Source: Pseudomonas kairouanensis (GTDB taxonomy: Bacteria; Pseudomonadota; Gammaproteobacteria; Pseudomonadales; Pseudomonadaceae). From it: a DNA stretch of 64,000 nt. The notes below the pieces were generated by a model, which had not been told where the DNA came from, searched no databases, and worked only from the letters and a program-made list of their open reading frames with translations. A program made the position numbers and the translations under genes. Location: assembly GCF_004682055.1 (NCBI RefSeq), contig NZ_QUZU01000016.1, forward strand, positions 1 to 64,000, read 5' to 3'. Shown here piece by piece: positions 39,901 through 50,025 of this stretch. How positions within the stretch are numbered: position 1 is the first letter of the stretch; the number at the start of each line of letters is the position of its first letter.

Positions 39901-42140
39901 AACCCGACGATTTTGAAGAACTGCTTGCCAACTGTGCCGACGAGCCCATCCGCTTTCCGGGGGCGATCCAGCCCCACGGTGTGCTGCTGACCTTGTCAGA
40001 GCCAGACCTGACAATCATTCAGGTCAGCGCCAACGTCACCAGCTTGTTCGGCCATGAACCCGAGGCGCTTCTGGGCCAGCCGCTGCACACGCTGGTGGGC
40101 GCCGAGCATGCCAAGGCTGTCGCGGCCATGGCCGAGAACAACACATTTTTTGATGCGCCACCGCTGCACGTCACCTTTGCCGACGCAGAGTTCGAAGGTT
40201 TGCTGCACCGCCATCAGAACGTGCTGGTGCTGGAGTTCGAACCCCTGCTCAAGGATTTTCGCCCACGCGCGCTCAACGGTCGCACCAGTGACCTGGGCAA
40301 GATGCTGCAGCGTTTGCAGTCAGCAAAAACCCTGCAAGCGCTGTACGAAATCAGCGTGAATGAAATCCAGGCCATGACCGGCTACGACCGCGTGCTGATC
40401 TACCGCTTTGAAGAGGAAGGCCACGGCCAGGTGATCGCCGAAGCATCGGCACCGTCCATGGAGCTTTTCAACGGGCTGTTCTTCCCCGCGTCCGACATCC
40501 CGGAGCAGGCCCGCGAGCTGTATCGCACCAACTGGCTGCGCATCATCCCCAACGCGGCCTATGAGCCAGTGCCGCTGCTGCCCAAGCTGCGCCCGGACAC
40601 CGGCCAGCCGCTGGACTTGAGCTTCGCGACCTTGCGCAGCGTGTCACCGATCCATTGCCAGTACATGCAGAACATGGGCGTGTTGTCGTCCATGAGCATC
40701 TCGCTGATGAAGGGTGACAAGCTGTGGGGCTTGATCAGTTGTGGTAACCGCGAGCCGCTGCTGGTACCCAACGACCTGCGTACCGCCTGCCAGACCATTG
40801 GCCAGGTGCTGTCATTGCAAATCAGCGCGATGGAAGCCTTGGACCTGAGCCGCCAGCGCGAAGAGAAAGTCGAGGCCCTGGCCCTGCTGGACCAGGCGAT
40901 GAAGCGTTCGGAAGAAAACGTATTCGACGGCCTGGCCCAGCAGCCTCAAGTGTTGATGGAACTCGCGTTGGCTGGCGGCGTAGCGATCATCGAAGACAAG
41001 CAACTGCATCGCTACGGCAACTGCCCGGAGCCGGCGCAGATCCGTGCGTTGCACAAGTGGCTGCAAGAAGGCGGCGAGCCGGTGTTCTCCAGCCATAATC
41101 TGGCGTCGGTCTACCCGCCCGCCGAGGCATTCCAGCAGGTGGCCAGTGGCGTGTTGGCCATGAGTTTGCCCAAGCCTGTGGATAACGGCGTGCTGTGGTT
41201 CCGCCCGGAAGTCAAAGAGAACATCAACTGGAGCGGCGACCCGAAAAAGCCGCTGGACCTGGAAACCTCCGACGCAGGCCTGCGCCTTCGCCCACGCACT
41301 TCGTTTGAGATCTGGAAAGTCGAAATGGCCGGCATTTCCACCAAGTGGAGCCACGGCGACCGTTTTGCCGCCAACGACCTGCGCCGCTCGGCGCTGGAAA
41401 ACGACCTGGCTCGCCAGGTGCTGCGCGAGCAACAGGCCGTGCGCGCCCGTGATGAGTTGGTGGCCGTGGTATCCCACGACCTGCGCAACCCGATGACGGT
41501 GATTTCCATGCTGTGCGGCATGATGCAAAAAGCCTTCAGTTCCGACGGCCCACACACTTCACGACGTATTTCTTCGGCCATCGACACCATGCAGCAGGCC
41601 GCTGGGCGCATGAATGTGCTGCTCGAAGACCTGCTCGACACCTCGAAAATCGAGGCCGGGCGTTATGTGGTCAAGCCTGTGGCGCTGGATGTGAGCCAGA
41701 TCTTTGAAGAGGCCTATTCACTGCTGGCACCGCTGGCGATGGAGAAGGGCATCGACCTGTCGTTCAATGCAGAACCCGGCCTGCAGATCAACGCCGACCC
41801 GGAGCGCCTGTTCCAGGTGCTGTCGAACCTGATTGGCAATGCCATCAAGTTCACCCCGCGCCAGGGCAATATCGGTATCAGCGCCATGAGCAATGGCGAG
41901 GAGATCGTGTTCTCGGTGCGCGACTCTGGCGAAGGCATTGCGCCGGAGCAACTGCCCCATGTGTTTGATCGCTATTGGACACAGACCGAAAACAACCCCA
42001 CCGGCAGTGGCCTGGGGCTGTATATCACCCAGGGCATCATCCAGGCCCATGGCGGCAAAATCGTTGCCGAAAGTGAAGTGGGACGCGGCAGTGAGTTCAG
42101 GTTTACGGTGCCCAAGGTGGAAGGGGACTCCCATACCTGA
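39897..42140 (+). CDS. bphP: Bacteriophytochrome histidine kinase BphP
   Basis: 747 residues from the ATG at 39897. The chromophore Cys is Cys13 in LLANCADEPIRFPG, followed by PAS, GAF (FPASDIPEQARELY, about residues 197-210) and PHY domains. The kinase half has the H-box VVSHDLRNPM and a HATPase ending SGLGLYITQGIIQAHGG. With biliverdin it switches between red and far-red forms and passes phosphate to a response regulator. No regulator gene follows; the single-domain regulator at 38731 is the nearest candidate. Confidence 0.95.
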   Translation: MKPDDFEELLANCADEPIRFPGAIQPHGVLLTLSEPDLTIIQVSANVTSLFGHEPEALLGQPLHTLVGAEHAKAVAAMAENNTFFDAPPLHVTFADAEFEGLLHRHQNVLVLEFEPLLKDFRPRALNGRTSDLGKMLQRLQSAKTLQALYEISVNEIQAMTGYDRVLIYRFEEEGHGQVIAEASAPSMELFNGLFFPASDIPEQARELYRTNWLRIIPNAAYEPVPLLPKLRPDTGQPLDLSFATLRSVSPIHCQYMQNMGVLSSMSISLMKGDKLWGLISCGNREPLLVPNDLRTACQTIGQVLSLQISAMEALDLSRQREEKVEALALLDQAMKRSEENVFDGLAQQPQVLMELALAGGVAIIEDKQLHRYGNCPEPAQIRALHKWLQEGGEPVFSSHNLASVYPPAEAFQQVASGVLAMSLPKPVDNGVLWFRPEVKENINWSGDPKKPLDLETSDAGLRLRPRTSFEIWKVEMAGISTKWSHGDRFAANDLRRSALENDLARQVLREQQAVRARDELVAVVSHDLRNPMTVISMLCGMMQKAFSSDGPHTSRRISSAIDTMQQAAGRMNVLLEDLLDTSKIEAGRYVVKPVALDVSQIFEEAYSLLAPLAMEKGIDLSFNAEPGLQINADPERLFQVLSNLIGNAIKFTPRQGNIGISAMSNGEEIVFSVRDSGEGIAPEQLPHVFDRYWTQTENNPTGSGLGLYITQGIIQAHGGKIVAESEVGRGSEFRFTVPKVEGDSHT

Positions 42141-42262
42141 TTGCGCAACGTTTTGTGATAAGGCGTTTATAGCTGCTGCGTCCAGCGCTCTGTAAGTTCG
42201 GCCCTCGCCGCGCAGCTTCAATTAAGCGGCGCGTCGAGCCCATACAGTCAGAGGAATGCGTC

Positions 42263-42460
42263 ATGGATTTTCACTACAGCACCTACACAAGTTTCGTCAG
42301 CAGCATTCATCGGTTGAACAGCCAACCGGCACAGCACAATGCTTCGCATCAGCCAAAGGCTTCAGAGACTGCCTTGCATGTGCCTAATGCACAGCACCCT
42401 GCCAAGAAGACTAACTATCGCAGCGGCATGGACAACCTCAATCGCAATTCGCCGCTTTAA
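42263..42460 (+). CDS. Small unrecognised protein
   Basis: 65 residues, with GAGGA eight bases before the ATG. The product is hydrophilic and rich in Asn, Ser, His and Gln (SQPAQHNASHQPKASETAL, AKKTNYRSGMDNLNRNSP), likely disordered. It lies in its own 430-base gap between bphP and the PhoD-like gene. I recognise no family; the good ribosome site is the main support. Confidence 0.5.
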   Translation: MDFHYSTYTSFVSSIHRLNSQPAQHNASHQPKASETALHVPNAQHPAKKTNYRSGMDNLNRNSPL

Positions 42461-42570
42461 CCCCCTCCATGTTCAGGGCTGCTTGTGCAGTCCTGATCAC
42501 TTTCATCAACAAAATACTGACATCCGCTGGGCTACCCTGCGTGTCTTTCTTGCACAGAGTCACTGCCCTT

Positions 42571-44454
42571 ATGCTGCACCCCGTCCTTGCCGGCCCCCTT
42601 TTACGTCGTTTGGAACCCCGCCGCTTGGTGTTGTGGCTGGTGGGCAGCCGCGAATTGGCGCTTACGTTGAGACTGGAGGTGGCCGGCCAGGCGCGGGACA
42701 TCGTCCTGGCCCCAGACCAGTGCTCTGTGGTGCCGGTGGGTCGCCGGGCCTTTATCCATCTGATCGACGTGCCACTGGAAGACGCCCTGCCCCAAGACGT
42801 AGTCATCAACTACGACCTGCTGATCGATAACCTCGGCATCGCCGATTGGGCGCCCCACCTGCTGTACGCCCGCGCACAAACCCCGAATTTCGTTCTGCAT
42901 AGTCGCATCCACCAGTTGGCGCATGGCTCATGCCGCAAGCCCCACCACCGCGCCGATGAAGGCCTGCTGTGCGTGGACCGCCTGTTGGCCGACGCCCACA
43001 CGCCAGCCGAACGCCCGGCCTTGCTGATGATGAGCGGCGACCAGGTGTACGCCGACGATGTGGCCGGCCCCATGCTGCGGGCCATCCACGCGCTGATCGA
43101 GCGACTGGGCCTGTTCGACGAGTACCTGGAAGGCGCCGTGGTGGATGACAGCGCCAGCCTCTATGGCCACCGCGCCAGCTATTACCATCGCGCCGACCTG
43201 CTGCCGGCGCTGGACAGCAACGAAACCCTGCGCGAGCGCTTCTTCGGCGGGGTGAAAAAACCCATCTTCACCAGCAGCACCGCCGACAACCACCTGGTGA
43301 CCTTTGCCGAAGTGCTGGCGATGTACCTGCTGGCCTGGTCGCCCACGCCCTGGACGCTGATCGCGCCGCAACCACCGCAATTGAGCAGCGAAGAACAGGC
43401 GCGGTATGCCCAGGAGCAGGTCCACATCGATGCCTTTCGCGATGGCCTGCCGGGTGTCGCGCGGGTGTTCGCTCACCTGTCTACCTTGATGATCTTCGAC
43501 GATCACGACATCACCGATGACTGGAACCTCAGCGCCCAATGGGAACAAACCGCCTACGGCCACCCCTTCTCCAAGCGCATCATTGGCAACGCCCTGCTGG
43601 CCTATATGCTGTGCCAGGGCTGGGGCAACCAGCCGGATGCATTTGGCGAACTGGTCGGCCGGACACAGGCGCTTGCCGGCAGAATGCAGGCCAATCACCT
43701 GGACGCCGCCGCCCAGGATGACTTGATCGACACGCTGCTGACGTTCCAGCGGTGGCACTACGTACTGCCCACTACCCCCGCCCTGGTAGTGCTCGACACC
43801 CGCACCCGCCGCTGGCGCAGCGAGTTCACCCTCAAGCAACCGTCCGGCCTGCTGGACTGGGAAGCCTTAAGCGAACTGCAACAGGAACTGCTCGACCACC
43901 CTTCGGCCATCATCGTCTCGCCCGCGCCGATCTTTGGCGTCAAGCTGATCGAGACGGTACAAAAGGTGTTCAGTTGGTGTGGCCACCCACTGTTGGTAGA
44001 CGCCGAAAACTGGATGGCCCATCGCGGTGCCGCCCAGGTGATCCTCAATATCTTCCGCCACTCACGCACGCCGGGTAACTACGTGATCCTCTCGGGTGAT
44101 GTGCACTATTCGTTCGTCTACGAGGTGCTGATCCGGCATCGCAACGCCGGCCCGCGGATCTGGCAGATCACCAGCAGCGGCATCAAGAACGAATTCCCTG
44201 CGCGCTTGCTGGAATGGTTCGACCGTCTCAACCGCTGGCTCTACTCCCCCCGTTCACCCCTTAACTGGTTCACGCGCCGACGCACCATGCAGGTGGTGCC
44301 GCATATCCCGGAACATGCCGAGGCCGGGGAGCGCCTGTGGAACTCGGCGGGAATAGGTCAGGTGTTTTTCAATGAACAGGGCCAACCGGAGGCGATTTAC
44401 CAACACAACGCGGATGGGCGGGAACGAACGCGGATGGTGGCGCCGAAACAATAG
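42571..44454 (+). CDS. PhoD-like metallophosphatase
   Basis: 628 residues from the ATG at 42571; the ribosome site is weak and a GTG 30 bases upstream is possible. Metal-binding signatures of the PhoD/metallophosphatase type are visible: MMSGDQVYADD, STLMIFDDHDITDDWN and VILSGDVHYSF. No signal peptide is visible, which separates it from secreted PhoD alkaline phosphatases. The substrate is unknown, though members of this branch are annotated as alkaline phosphatase D-like. Confidence 0.88.
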   Translation: MLHPVLAGPLLRRLEPRRLVLWLVGSRELALTLRLEVAGQARDIVLAPDQCSVVPVGRRAFIHLIDVPLEDALPQDVVINYDLLIDNLGIADWAPHLLYARAQTPNFVLHSRIHQLAHGSCRKPHHRADEGLLCVDRLLADAHTPAERPALLMMSGDQVYADDVAGPMLRAIHALIERLGLFDEYLEGAVVDDSASLYGHRASYYHRADLLPALDSNETLRERFFGGVKKPIFTSSTADNHLVTFAEVLAMYLLAWSPTPWTLIAPQPPQLSSEEQARYAQEQVHIDAFRDGLPGVARVFAHLSTLMIFDDHDITDDWNLSAQWEQTAYGHPFSKRIIGNALLAYMLCQGWGNQPDAFGELVGRTQALAGRMQANHLDAAAQDDLIDTLLTFQRWHYVLPTTPALVVLDTRTRRWRSEFTLKQPSGLLDWEALSELQQELLDHPSAIIVSPAPIFGVKLIETVQKVFSWCGHPLLVDAENWMAHRGAAQVILNIFRHSRTPGNYVILSGDVHYSFVYEVLIRHRNAGPRIWQITSSGIKNEFPARLLEWFDRLNRWLYSPRSPLNWFTRRRTMQVVPHIPEHAEAGERLWNSAGIGQVFFNEQGQPEAIYQHNADGRERTRMVAPKQ

Positions 44455-44591
44455 CCCATTGCCACTCCCCAAAAGCATCACCCGCACCCTATTCAAAGCC
44501 CCCAGGCCCCGTTGTACAGTAGCTCCAGCCAAGGAGTATCGGCGCCAATTTTGACTGGCCTTGGACGCCAGCACAGGCAGGGAGCACGAAG

Positions 44592-45605
44592 ATGGACGAT
44601 ATTTCCGACAATAGCCCGCTGCACAATGATTTTTCTCACCTCAATGCCGACATGTTGCACACGGTCCTGGAGCTGGTCAGCGATGGGATCTGGGACTGGA
44701 ACGCCAACACCGGTTTTGTGTACCGCAATCCGGGGTGGTACGAGATGCTGGGCTATCCCCGCCACTCCCTTGAAAACAGCGTGTTCACTTGGGAAAACGT
44801 GATCCACCCGGAGGATTACCCCCTGGTGATGCAGCGGTTTGATGACTACATCAACCGTCGCGCGCCCCACTATCAGATCGAATACCGTTGCCGCAGGCAG
44901 GATGGCAGCTACCTGTGGATCGAAGACCGCGGCTATGTGATTGCGCGCAATACCGACGGTTCGGTGGCGCGGATGGTGGGGGCGCACCGTGATATTCATG
45001 CACGCAAATGCTCCATCGAACAGTTGGAGCGACGTAACCAATCCCTTGAGGCTCTGGTGGCCGAACGCACGGGCGAGTTGTCACGGGTCAATCAACAGTT
45101 GCAATTGCAGCTTGATGAAAACCGCGCCCTGTCCGAGCGCGACCCCCTGACCTTGGTCGCCAATCGCTATCGCCTGGAAAAGGTGCTGCTGGAAGAATGC
45201 GAGCGTGCCCAACGCTTTCGCCTGCCACTGGCGTTGATCGCCATGGATATCGATGACTTCAAGCCGATCAATGATCAGCACGGCCACGGCGTGGGCGACC
45301 AGGCCCTGGTGCGGGTGGTGGCGTGCCTGGAAAGCTGCATACGCCCCGACGACCTGGTGGCCCGCTGGAGAGGCGATGAATTCATGGTGGTGCTGCCCAA
45401 AAGCTCACTGGCGGTGGCAAAAACCCTGGCTGCAAACATCCGCCAAGCACTCAAGAATGTGCCGGTAAGGCCGGGCCTGAGCGTGACCCTGAGCCTGGGC
45501 GTGGCCGAGCGCCAGCCGGGTGAGTCACCCATGGCCCTGATGGCGCGTGCCGATCAAGCGCTGTACCGCGCCAAGGCAGCGGGAAAGGATGGGGTGTCGG
45601 AGTGA
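44592..45605 (+). CDS. PAS-GGDEF protein (probable diguanylate cyclase)
   Basis: 337 residues: a PAS/PAC sensor (about 20-140, SDGIWDWNANTGFVYRNPGWY), a short coiled coil (about 142-180), then a GGDEF domain. The signature is RGDEF (260-264) rather than GGDEF; the inhibitory RxxD site (RPDD, 251-254) is present five residues before it. Variants with a changed first Gly can still make cyclic-di-GMP, but activity must be tested. There is no membrane segment, so the PAS sees a cytosolic signal. Confidence 0.9.
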   Translation: MDDISDNSPLHNDFSHLNADMLHTVLELVSDGIWDWNANTGFVYRNPGWYEMLGYPRHSLENSVFTWENVIHPEDYPLVMQRFDDYINRRAPHYQIEYRCRRQDGSYLWIEDRGYVIARNTDGSVARMVGAHRDIHARKCSIEQLERRNQSLEALVAERTGELSRVNQQLQLQLDENRALSERDPLTLVANRYRLEKVLLEECERAQRFRLPLALIAMDIDDFKPINDQHGHGVGDQALVRVVACLESCIRPDDLVARWRGDEFMVVLPKSSLAVAKTLAANIRQALKNVPVRPGLSVTLSLGVAERQPGESPMALMARADQALYRAKAAGKDGVSE

Positions 45606-45737
45606 CTGCCCGGCGCAGATGCTGCTGACGGCACATCCCGACTTTTAATAATGACCCGGCGACTTTATTTCGTTTGCGGCAGGGCCCGGCCTACGGCTTA
45701 GATAAAAAACAGCCCGCCACTGCCGAGTCCAGGATTC

Positions 45738-46991
45738 ATGAGCCGCGAAACCATCAGCCAGTCGATTTCCATCGTTCACCCCATCAGCCTCAGCCATGGC
45801 AAAAACGCCGAGGTGTGGGATACCTCGGGTAAACGCTATATCGATTTTGTCGGCGGTATCGGCGTGCTCAACCTCGGGCATTGCCACCCAGGTGTGGTCG
45901 AGGCGATTCGCGAGCAGGCCACCCGGCTCACCCATTACGCCTTCAACGCCGTCCCTCACGCGCCTTACATCGAACTGATGGAACGTCTGACGGCCTTTAT
46001 CCCGGTGAGTTACCCCGTCAGCGGCATGCTTACCAACAGCGGCGCGGAGGCGGCGGAAAACGCCCTGAAGATCGTGCGCGGCGCCACCGGCCGTACAGCG
46101 GTAATTGCCTTCGACGGCGCATTCCACGGCCGGACCCTGGCCACCCTCAACCTCAACGGCAAGGTGGCGCCCTACAAGCAAAAGGTCGGTGTACTGCCGG
46201 GCCCTGTGTATCACCTGCCCTACCCTAGCGCCGATAACGGCGTGAGCTGCGCCGAAGCGCTAAAAGCCATGGACCGTCTGTTCAGCGTGGAAATCGACGT
46301 TAACGACGTCGCCTGCTTCATCATCGAGCCCGTGCAGGGCGAAGGTGGTTTCCTGGCCCTGAGCAGCGAGTTTGCCCAGGTACTGCGGCGTTTTTGCGAC
46401 GAAAACAACATCCTGCTGATTGCCGATGAAATCCAATCGGGGTTCGGCCGCACGGGCCAGCGCTTTGCCTTCTCGCGCCTGGGCATTGAGCCGGACCTGA
46501 TCCTGCTGGGCAAAAGCATCGCAGGGGGTGTGCCGCTGGGTGCAGTGGTGGGGCGCAAGGCACTGCTCGACAACCTGCCCAAGGGCGGCCTGGGTGGCAC
46601 CTATTCCGGCAACCCCATCGCATGTGCGGCGGCGTTGGCGACGCTGGATGCGATGACCGATGAGCACTTGAACACCTGGGGCTCGCAACAGGAAGAGGCC
46701 ATCGTGCGCCGTTACCAAGCCTGGCGTGAACAGGGGCTTTGCGTCTTTCTCGGCCGACTGACTGGTGTCGGCGCCATGCGCGGCATCGAACTGGCCAACC
46801 CTGACGGTACGCCCGCGCCCCAGCAACTGACGCAACTGCTCGGCCTGGCGCGGGACGCCGGTTTGCTGCTGATGCCCAGCGGCAAGTCACGGCATATCAT
46901 CCGCTTGCTGGCGCCCCTCACCATTGAACCTGCGGTATTGGATGAAGGGTTGGATATCCTTGAGCGCTGCCTCAAACAATTGAAGGCCTAG
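45738..46991 (+). CDS. Class III PLP aminotransferase (GabT/AmaC-like)
   Basis: 417 residues of the omega-aminotransferase group: SGAEAAENALKIVRGATGR, the aspartate motif LLIADEIQSGFGRTG, and the PLP lysine in LLGKSIAGGVPLG. The GGIGVLNLGHCHP start resembles 4-aminobutyrate and 2-aminoadipate aminotransferases of Pseudomonas. It would move an amino group from an omega-amino acid to 2-oxoglutarate. No pathway neighbours help to choose the substrate. Confidence 0.88.
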   Translation: MSRETISQSISIVHPISLSHGKNAEVWDTSGKRYIDFVGGIGVLNLGHCHPGVVEAIREQATRLTHYAFNAVPHAPYIELMERLTAFIPVSYPVSGMLTNSGAEAAENALKIVRGATGRTAVIAFDGAFHGRTLATLNLNGKVAPYKQKVGVLPGPVYHLPYPSADNGVSCAEALKAMDRLFSVEIDVNDVACFIIEPVQGEGGFLALSSEFAQVLRRFCDENNILLIADEIQSGFGRTGQRFAFSRLGIEPDLILLGKSIAGGVPLGAVVGRKALLDNLPKGGLGGTYSGNPIACAAALATLDAMTDEHLNTWGSQQEEAIVRRYQAWREQGLCVFLGRLTGVGAMRGIELANPDGTPAPQQLTQLLGLARDAGLLLMPSGKSRHIIRLLAPLTIEPAVLDEGLDILERCLKQLKA

Positions 46992-47107
46992 CTCGTTTGC
47001 ACTGACAACGCCGGCAAGGTGGGCAACGTGCCGCCTTGACCTGATCCCCCTCCCCCCTGAAAATGCCCGACGCTTTTTTGTCCCCCGTTTACTGAAGTGA
47101 AATTTCA

Positions 47108-47812
47108 ATGTCCGATTCCCACCACGAAGAATCCGTAGTCGCCTTGCCGTCCAAAGCTGAATACGAAAACGCCATCAATCTTTCACAGCATGTGCCAGCG
47201 GCCAAGATCATCAGCGAGATGGTGTTGGACGCGTTCCACACCTCCAAGGAAAGCGACCAGATCCGCGAACTGCGCGTCGCTATCCGCCAGGCCCACGATG
47301 CCTTTGACGACGACAAGGCCTATGACCTGATGGGCCAGCTCAAGCAACTCAAGGACGCCGAGGCCGCTGACAACATTGCCCTGGAAGACCTGAGCAGCAA
47401 GTTCTCCATCAGCCGCATCCTGTCCAGCTTCAAGGATGACCCCGAGTTCCAGGAACTGGTCTACGGCCTGGCCCTCAAGGTGCTGAACCAAAGCCACCTG
47501 GCCATCAGCAACCCAAGCTCGGGCAAGAGCAAGGCCGCACGCCCCAAGAAAGAGGCCGAAGTGTTTGTGATCAGCAAGGACGGCATCAGCGTCACCCTGC
47601 CGCTGCGCACGCCGCGCTCCAAGTTGAATGTGGACCGCGAAGCGTTCGAATTCCTGGGTTTCAGCTTTGTGGGTGAGGGCGAAGAGGCCGAGCTGGAGGT
47701 GGAAAGCTTTGTGGATAACTCGGGGGCCGAGCAGCCGTTGAGTCGCAAGAGTGTGATTACGGCGTTGCAGCAGCAGAGCGCGTTTGACGGTTACAGCATC
47801 GCGCAGCAGTAA
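47108..47812 (+). CDS. Conserved-looking protein of unknown function
   Basis: 234 residues, acidic and helical in the first half (IRELRVAIRQAHDAFDDDKAYDLMGQLKQL), then a Lys/Ser linker (SSGKSKAARPKKEAEV) and a compact end (FEFLGFSFVGEGEEAELEV). It looks like a real soluble protein but I cannot place it in a family. It is transcribed alone, 116 bases after the aminotransferase, and ended by a REP element. Confidence 0.75.
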   Translation: MSDSHHEESVVALPSKAEYENAINLSQHVPAAKIISEMVLDAFHTSKESDQIRELRVAIRQAHDAFDDDKAYDLMGQLKQLKDAEAADNIALEDLSSKFSISRILSSFKDDPEFQELVYGLALKVLNQSHLAISNPSSGKSKAARPKKEAEVFVISKDGISVTLPLRTPRSKLNVDREAFEFLGFSFVGEGEEAELEVESFVDNSGAEQPLSRKSVITALQQQSAFDGYSIAQQ

Positions 47813-47839
47813 CCCATTCTCAGCAACACCGCTAAACCC

Positions 47840-47872
47840 AATGTGGGAGGGGGCTTGCTCCCTCCCACATTT
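47840..47872. repeat. Compact REP element
   Basis: AATGTGGGAGGGGGCTTGC then CTCCCTCCCACATTT: the two arms of the GTGGGAGGGGG class are joined with almost no centre, forming a single hairpin. It lies in the convergent gap before the HisC-like gene and may act as a terminator. Confidence 0.8.
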
Positions 47873-47885
47873 GATCTGTGTTGTG

Positions 47886-48980
47886 TCAGTTACTACCCAC
47901 CACCTGCGCTGCAAACACCTCCCTAAACCGCGCCATCTCCTGCTTGTTGCCCACCGTCACCCGTACCCACTGCGGCCAGTTTTTCCACACCCGGCCAATC
48001 AACACGCCGTGCGCGGCCAGTTTCTCGATCACCTGCTCAGCCGGTTGCTTCACATCGATCATGAAGCAGTTGGCCTGGGACGCGGTGCAGGCGAATCCCC
48101 GGCCTTTCAACCAGGCAATGGTTTCATCGCGCAGTTGGTTGTTGAGCGCCTTGCGTTGGGGCAGCAACTTCACGTCTTCGAGGCTGGCCAAACCTGCCAG
48201 CAGCGTGGGCCCCGCTGGCACGTTGTCGCCGCCAAACACCGCCAGCCGCTCCAGCAGACCTGGATGGCCGATCGCCAAACCCAGGCGAGCACCGGCCATG
48301 CCGTAGATTTTCGAGAAGGTGCGCAACACCAGCAGGTCGTCGTGGTCCTTGACCCAACTGACCACGCTGGGCACATCGGCAAAGTCGATATAGGCCTCGT
48401 CCACCACGAGTACGCTGCCTTTGGGTTTGTTCGCCAACGCCTGGCGGATGGCATCGGTGGGGGTGACGGTGCCGGTGGGGTTGTTGGGGTTGCACAGGTA
48501 AAGCATGCCCGCGCTGGAATCAGCGGCGAGCATGGCCGGTACGTCATGGGCGTGCTCGGCGTTCAAGTCCACTTCCTTGACCGGCGCCTTGTTCGACTCG
48601 GCCGCCTGGCGCGGCACTTCATAAGACGGCGTGGCCATCACCAGCCCATGGGTTTGATCGGTAAATGCCAGCACCGCGTAGCGCAGAGCGGCCATGGAGC
48701 CGGCAAACACCGCCACCTGCTCCTCGGCAATCCCTTGCTGCTGGGCAAACAGCCCGGCCAGGGCATACATGTGCTTGTAAGGGTAGCGCCCGGAGGTGGC
48801 GATGCCGCGTTGCATCGCGGCACGGGCGGCCTGTGAGGGGCCGTAGGGGCTTTCGTTGTAGTTGAGCAGCACCGTGTCAGTCTTTGCCGGCGGCGGGGCC
48901 GCTACCGCCCAATCAAGGCGCCCCAGCAGAGGCAGGGCAGCGCCCAGGGCGAGAAGGGACCGACGACTAACGCTGACCAT
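47886..48980 (-). CDS. Tat-exported HisC-like class I/II aminotransferase
   Basis: 364 residues. The N-terminus is a twin-arginine signal (VSRRSLLALGAALPLLG, Arg6-Arg7, then AVAAPPP as cleavage region). The mature part is a fold-type I aminotransferase of the histidinol-phosphate type: LNYNESPYGPS, LYLCNPNNPTGTVTP, VVDEAYIDFAD, the PLP lysine in LRTFSKIYGMAG. Such enzymes normally work in the cytosol, so a folded, PLP-loaded export is implied. The periplasmic substrate is unknown. Confidence 0.87.
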   Translation of the reverse strand: MVSVSRRSLLALGAALPLLGRLDWAVAAPPPAKTDTVLLNYNESPYGPSQAARAAMQRGIATSGRYPYKHMYALAGLFAQQQGIAEEQVAVFAGSMAALRYAVLAFTDQTHGLVMATPSYEVPRQAAESNKAPVKEVDLNAEHAHDVPAMLAADSSAGMLYLCNPNNPTGTVTPTDAIRQALANKPKGSVLVVDEAYIDFADVPSVVSWVKDHDDLLVLRTFSKIYGMAGARLGLAIGHPGLLERLAVFGGDNVPAGPTLLAGLASLEDVKLLPQRKALNNQLRDETIAWLKGRGFACTASQANCFMIDVKQPAEQVIEKLAAHGVLIGRVWKNWPQWVRVTVGNKQEMARFREVFAAQVVGSN

Positions 48981-49075
48981 GGCGCAACTCCTTGTAAGGG
49001 GGGTGATGGATTCGCACAGCTCGTACAGAGGGGTATGACGAGAAAATCGGCACGCGATTTAAACGATCGCCCAAG

Positions 49076-49112
49076 AAAAAGCCCCGCGCTTCTCTCGAAG
49101 GCGGGGCTTTTT
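49076..49112. terminator. Terminator after cyoE
   Basis: GCCCCGC and GCGGGGC flank a small loop with TTTTT on the plus side and AAAAA on the other, so it ends the minus-strand cyo operon and can also work in the other direction for the HisC-like gene leader. Confidence 0.9.
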
Positions 49113-49126
49113 CACTGCGTTACCAC

Positions 49127-50014
49127 TCAGTGAGCGTAGGTCAGCAACAGCTCTTTCGGCACTTGGAAATCCAGGGACATCATCACGCTGAGCGCGGTAA
49201 TGGTGAAGATCGAGAACACGAACAGCTTGCGCGCCCAGACGGTGTCATCCACCGCCTTGTAGCCGGTCCAGGCCATGTACAACCAGTACATGCCCATGGC
49301 GGCGGCAACGGCAAGGTAGCTCATGCCGGCGTAGCCACTGAAGGTCAACATCAAGGTCGCCACGAGGAAGGCCAGGATGTACAGCAGGATGTGTTTCTTG
49401 GCGACCTGGATGCCACGTTTTACCGGCAGTACCGGAATCGAAGCAGCCAGGTAGTCGTTGAAACGGAAGATCGCAATGGCGTAGGAGTGCGGCATCTGCC
49501 ACAGGCTGAACATCACCAGTAGCGTCAGCGCGGCCATGTCGAAGCTATTGGTTACAGCCACATAACCAATCACCGGCGGCATCGCCCCCGACAGACTGCC
49601 CACCAGCGTGCCGTGAACCGACTTGCGCTTGAGGTACAGGCTGTAAAGGCCAACGTAGATGACAAAGCCGATCACGGCAAACAGCGCCGCCAACGGGTTG
49701 GCCACCTTGTACAACAACGCCACGCCGGCAACACCCAAAACGGTCGCGAACAGCAGTGCCAGCTTCAGGGAGATAAGCCCCTGCACCAGCACGCGGTTCT
49801 TGGTGCGCTCCATCTTGATATCGATGTCACGGTCGATGCAGTTGTTGAACACACATCCGGAAGCTACCACCAGGGAGGTGCCGATCATCGCAGCCAGGAA
49901 GATGGCCAGATCGACATGTCCCTTGGAGGCCAGGAAGAAACCGCCCGCCACAGAAAGCACGTTACCGAAAATGATCCCCGGTTTGGTGATTTGGATAAAG
50001 TGCTTAAGCGACAT
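49127..50014 (-). CDS. cyoE: Protohaem IX farnesyltransferase (haem O synthase) CyoE
   Basis: 295 residues with about nine membrane segments and the prenyltransferase motif [18 protein letters not shown]. It farnesylates haem b to haem o for the bo3 oxidase. It is last in cyoABCDE, 11 bases after cyoD. Confidence 0.97.
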   Translation of the reverse strand: MSLKHFIQITKPGIIFGNVLSVAGGFFLASKGHVDLAIFLAAMIGTSLVVASGCVFNNCIDRDIDIKMERTKNRVLVQGLISLKLALLFATVLGVAGVALLYKVANPLAALFAVIGFVIYVGLYSLYLKRKSVHGTLVGSLSGAMPPVIGYVAVTNSFDMAALTLLVMFSLWQMPHSYAIAIFRFNDYLAASIPVLPVKRGIQVAKKHILLYILAFLVATLMLTFSGYAGMSYLAVAAAMGMYWLYMAWTGYKAVDDTVWARKLFVFSIFTITALSVMMSLDFQVPKELLLTYAH

Positions 50015-50025
50015 CGGGTCTTACC

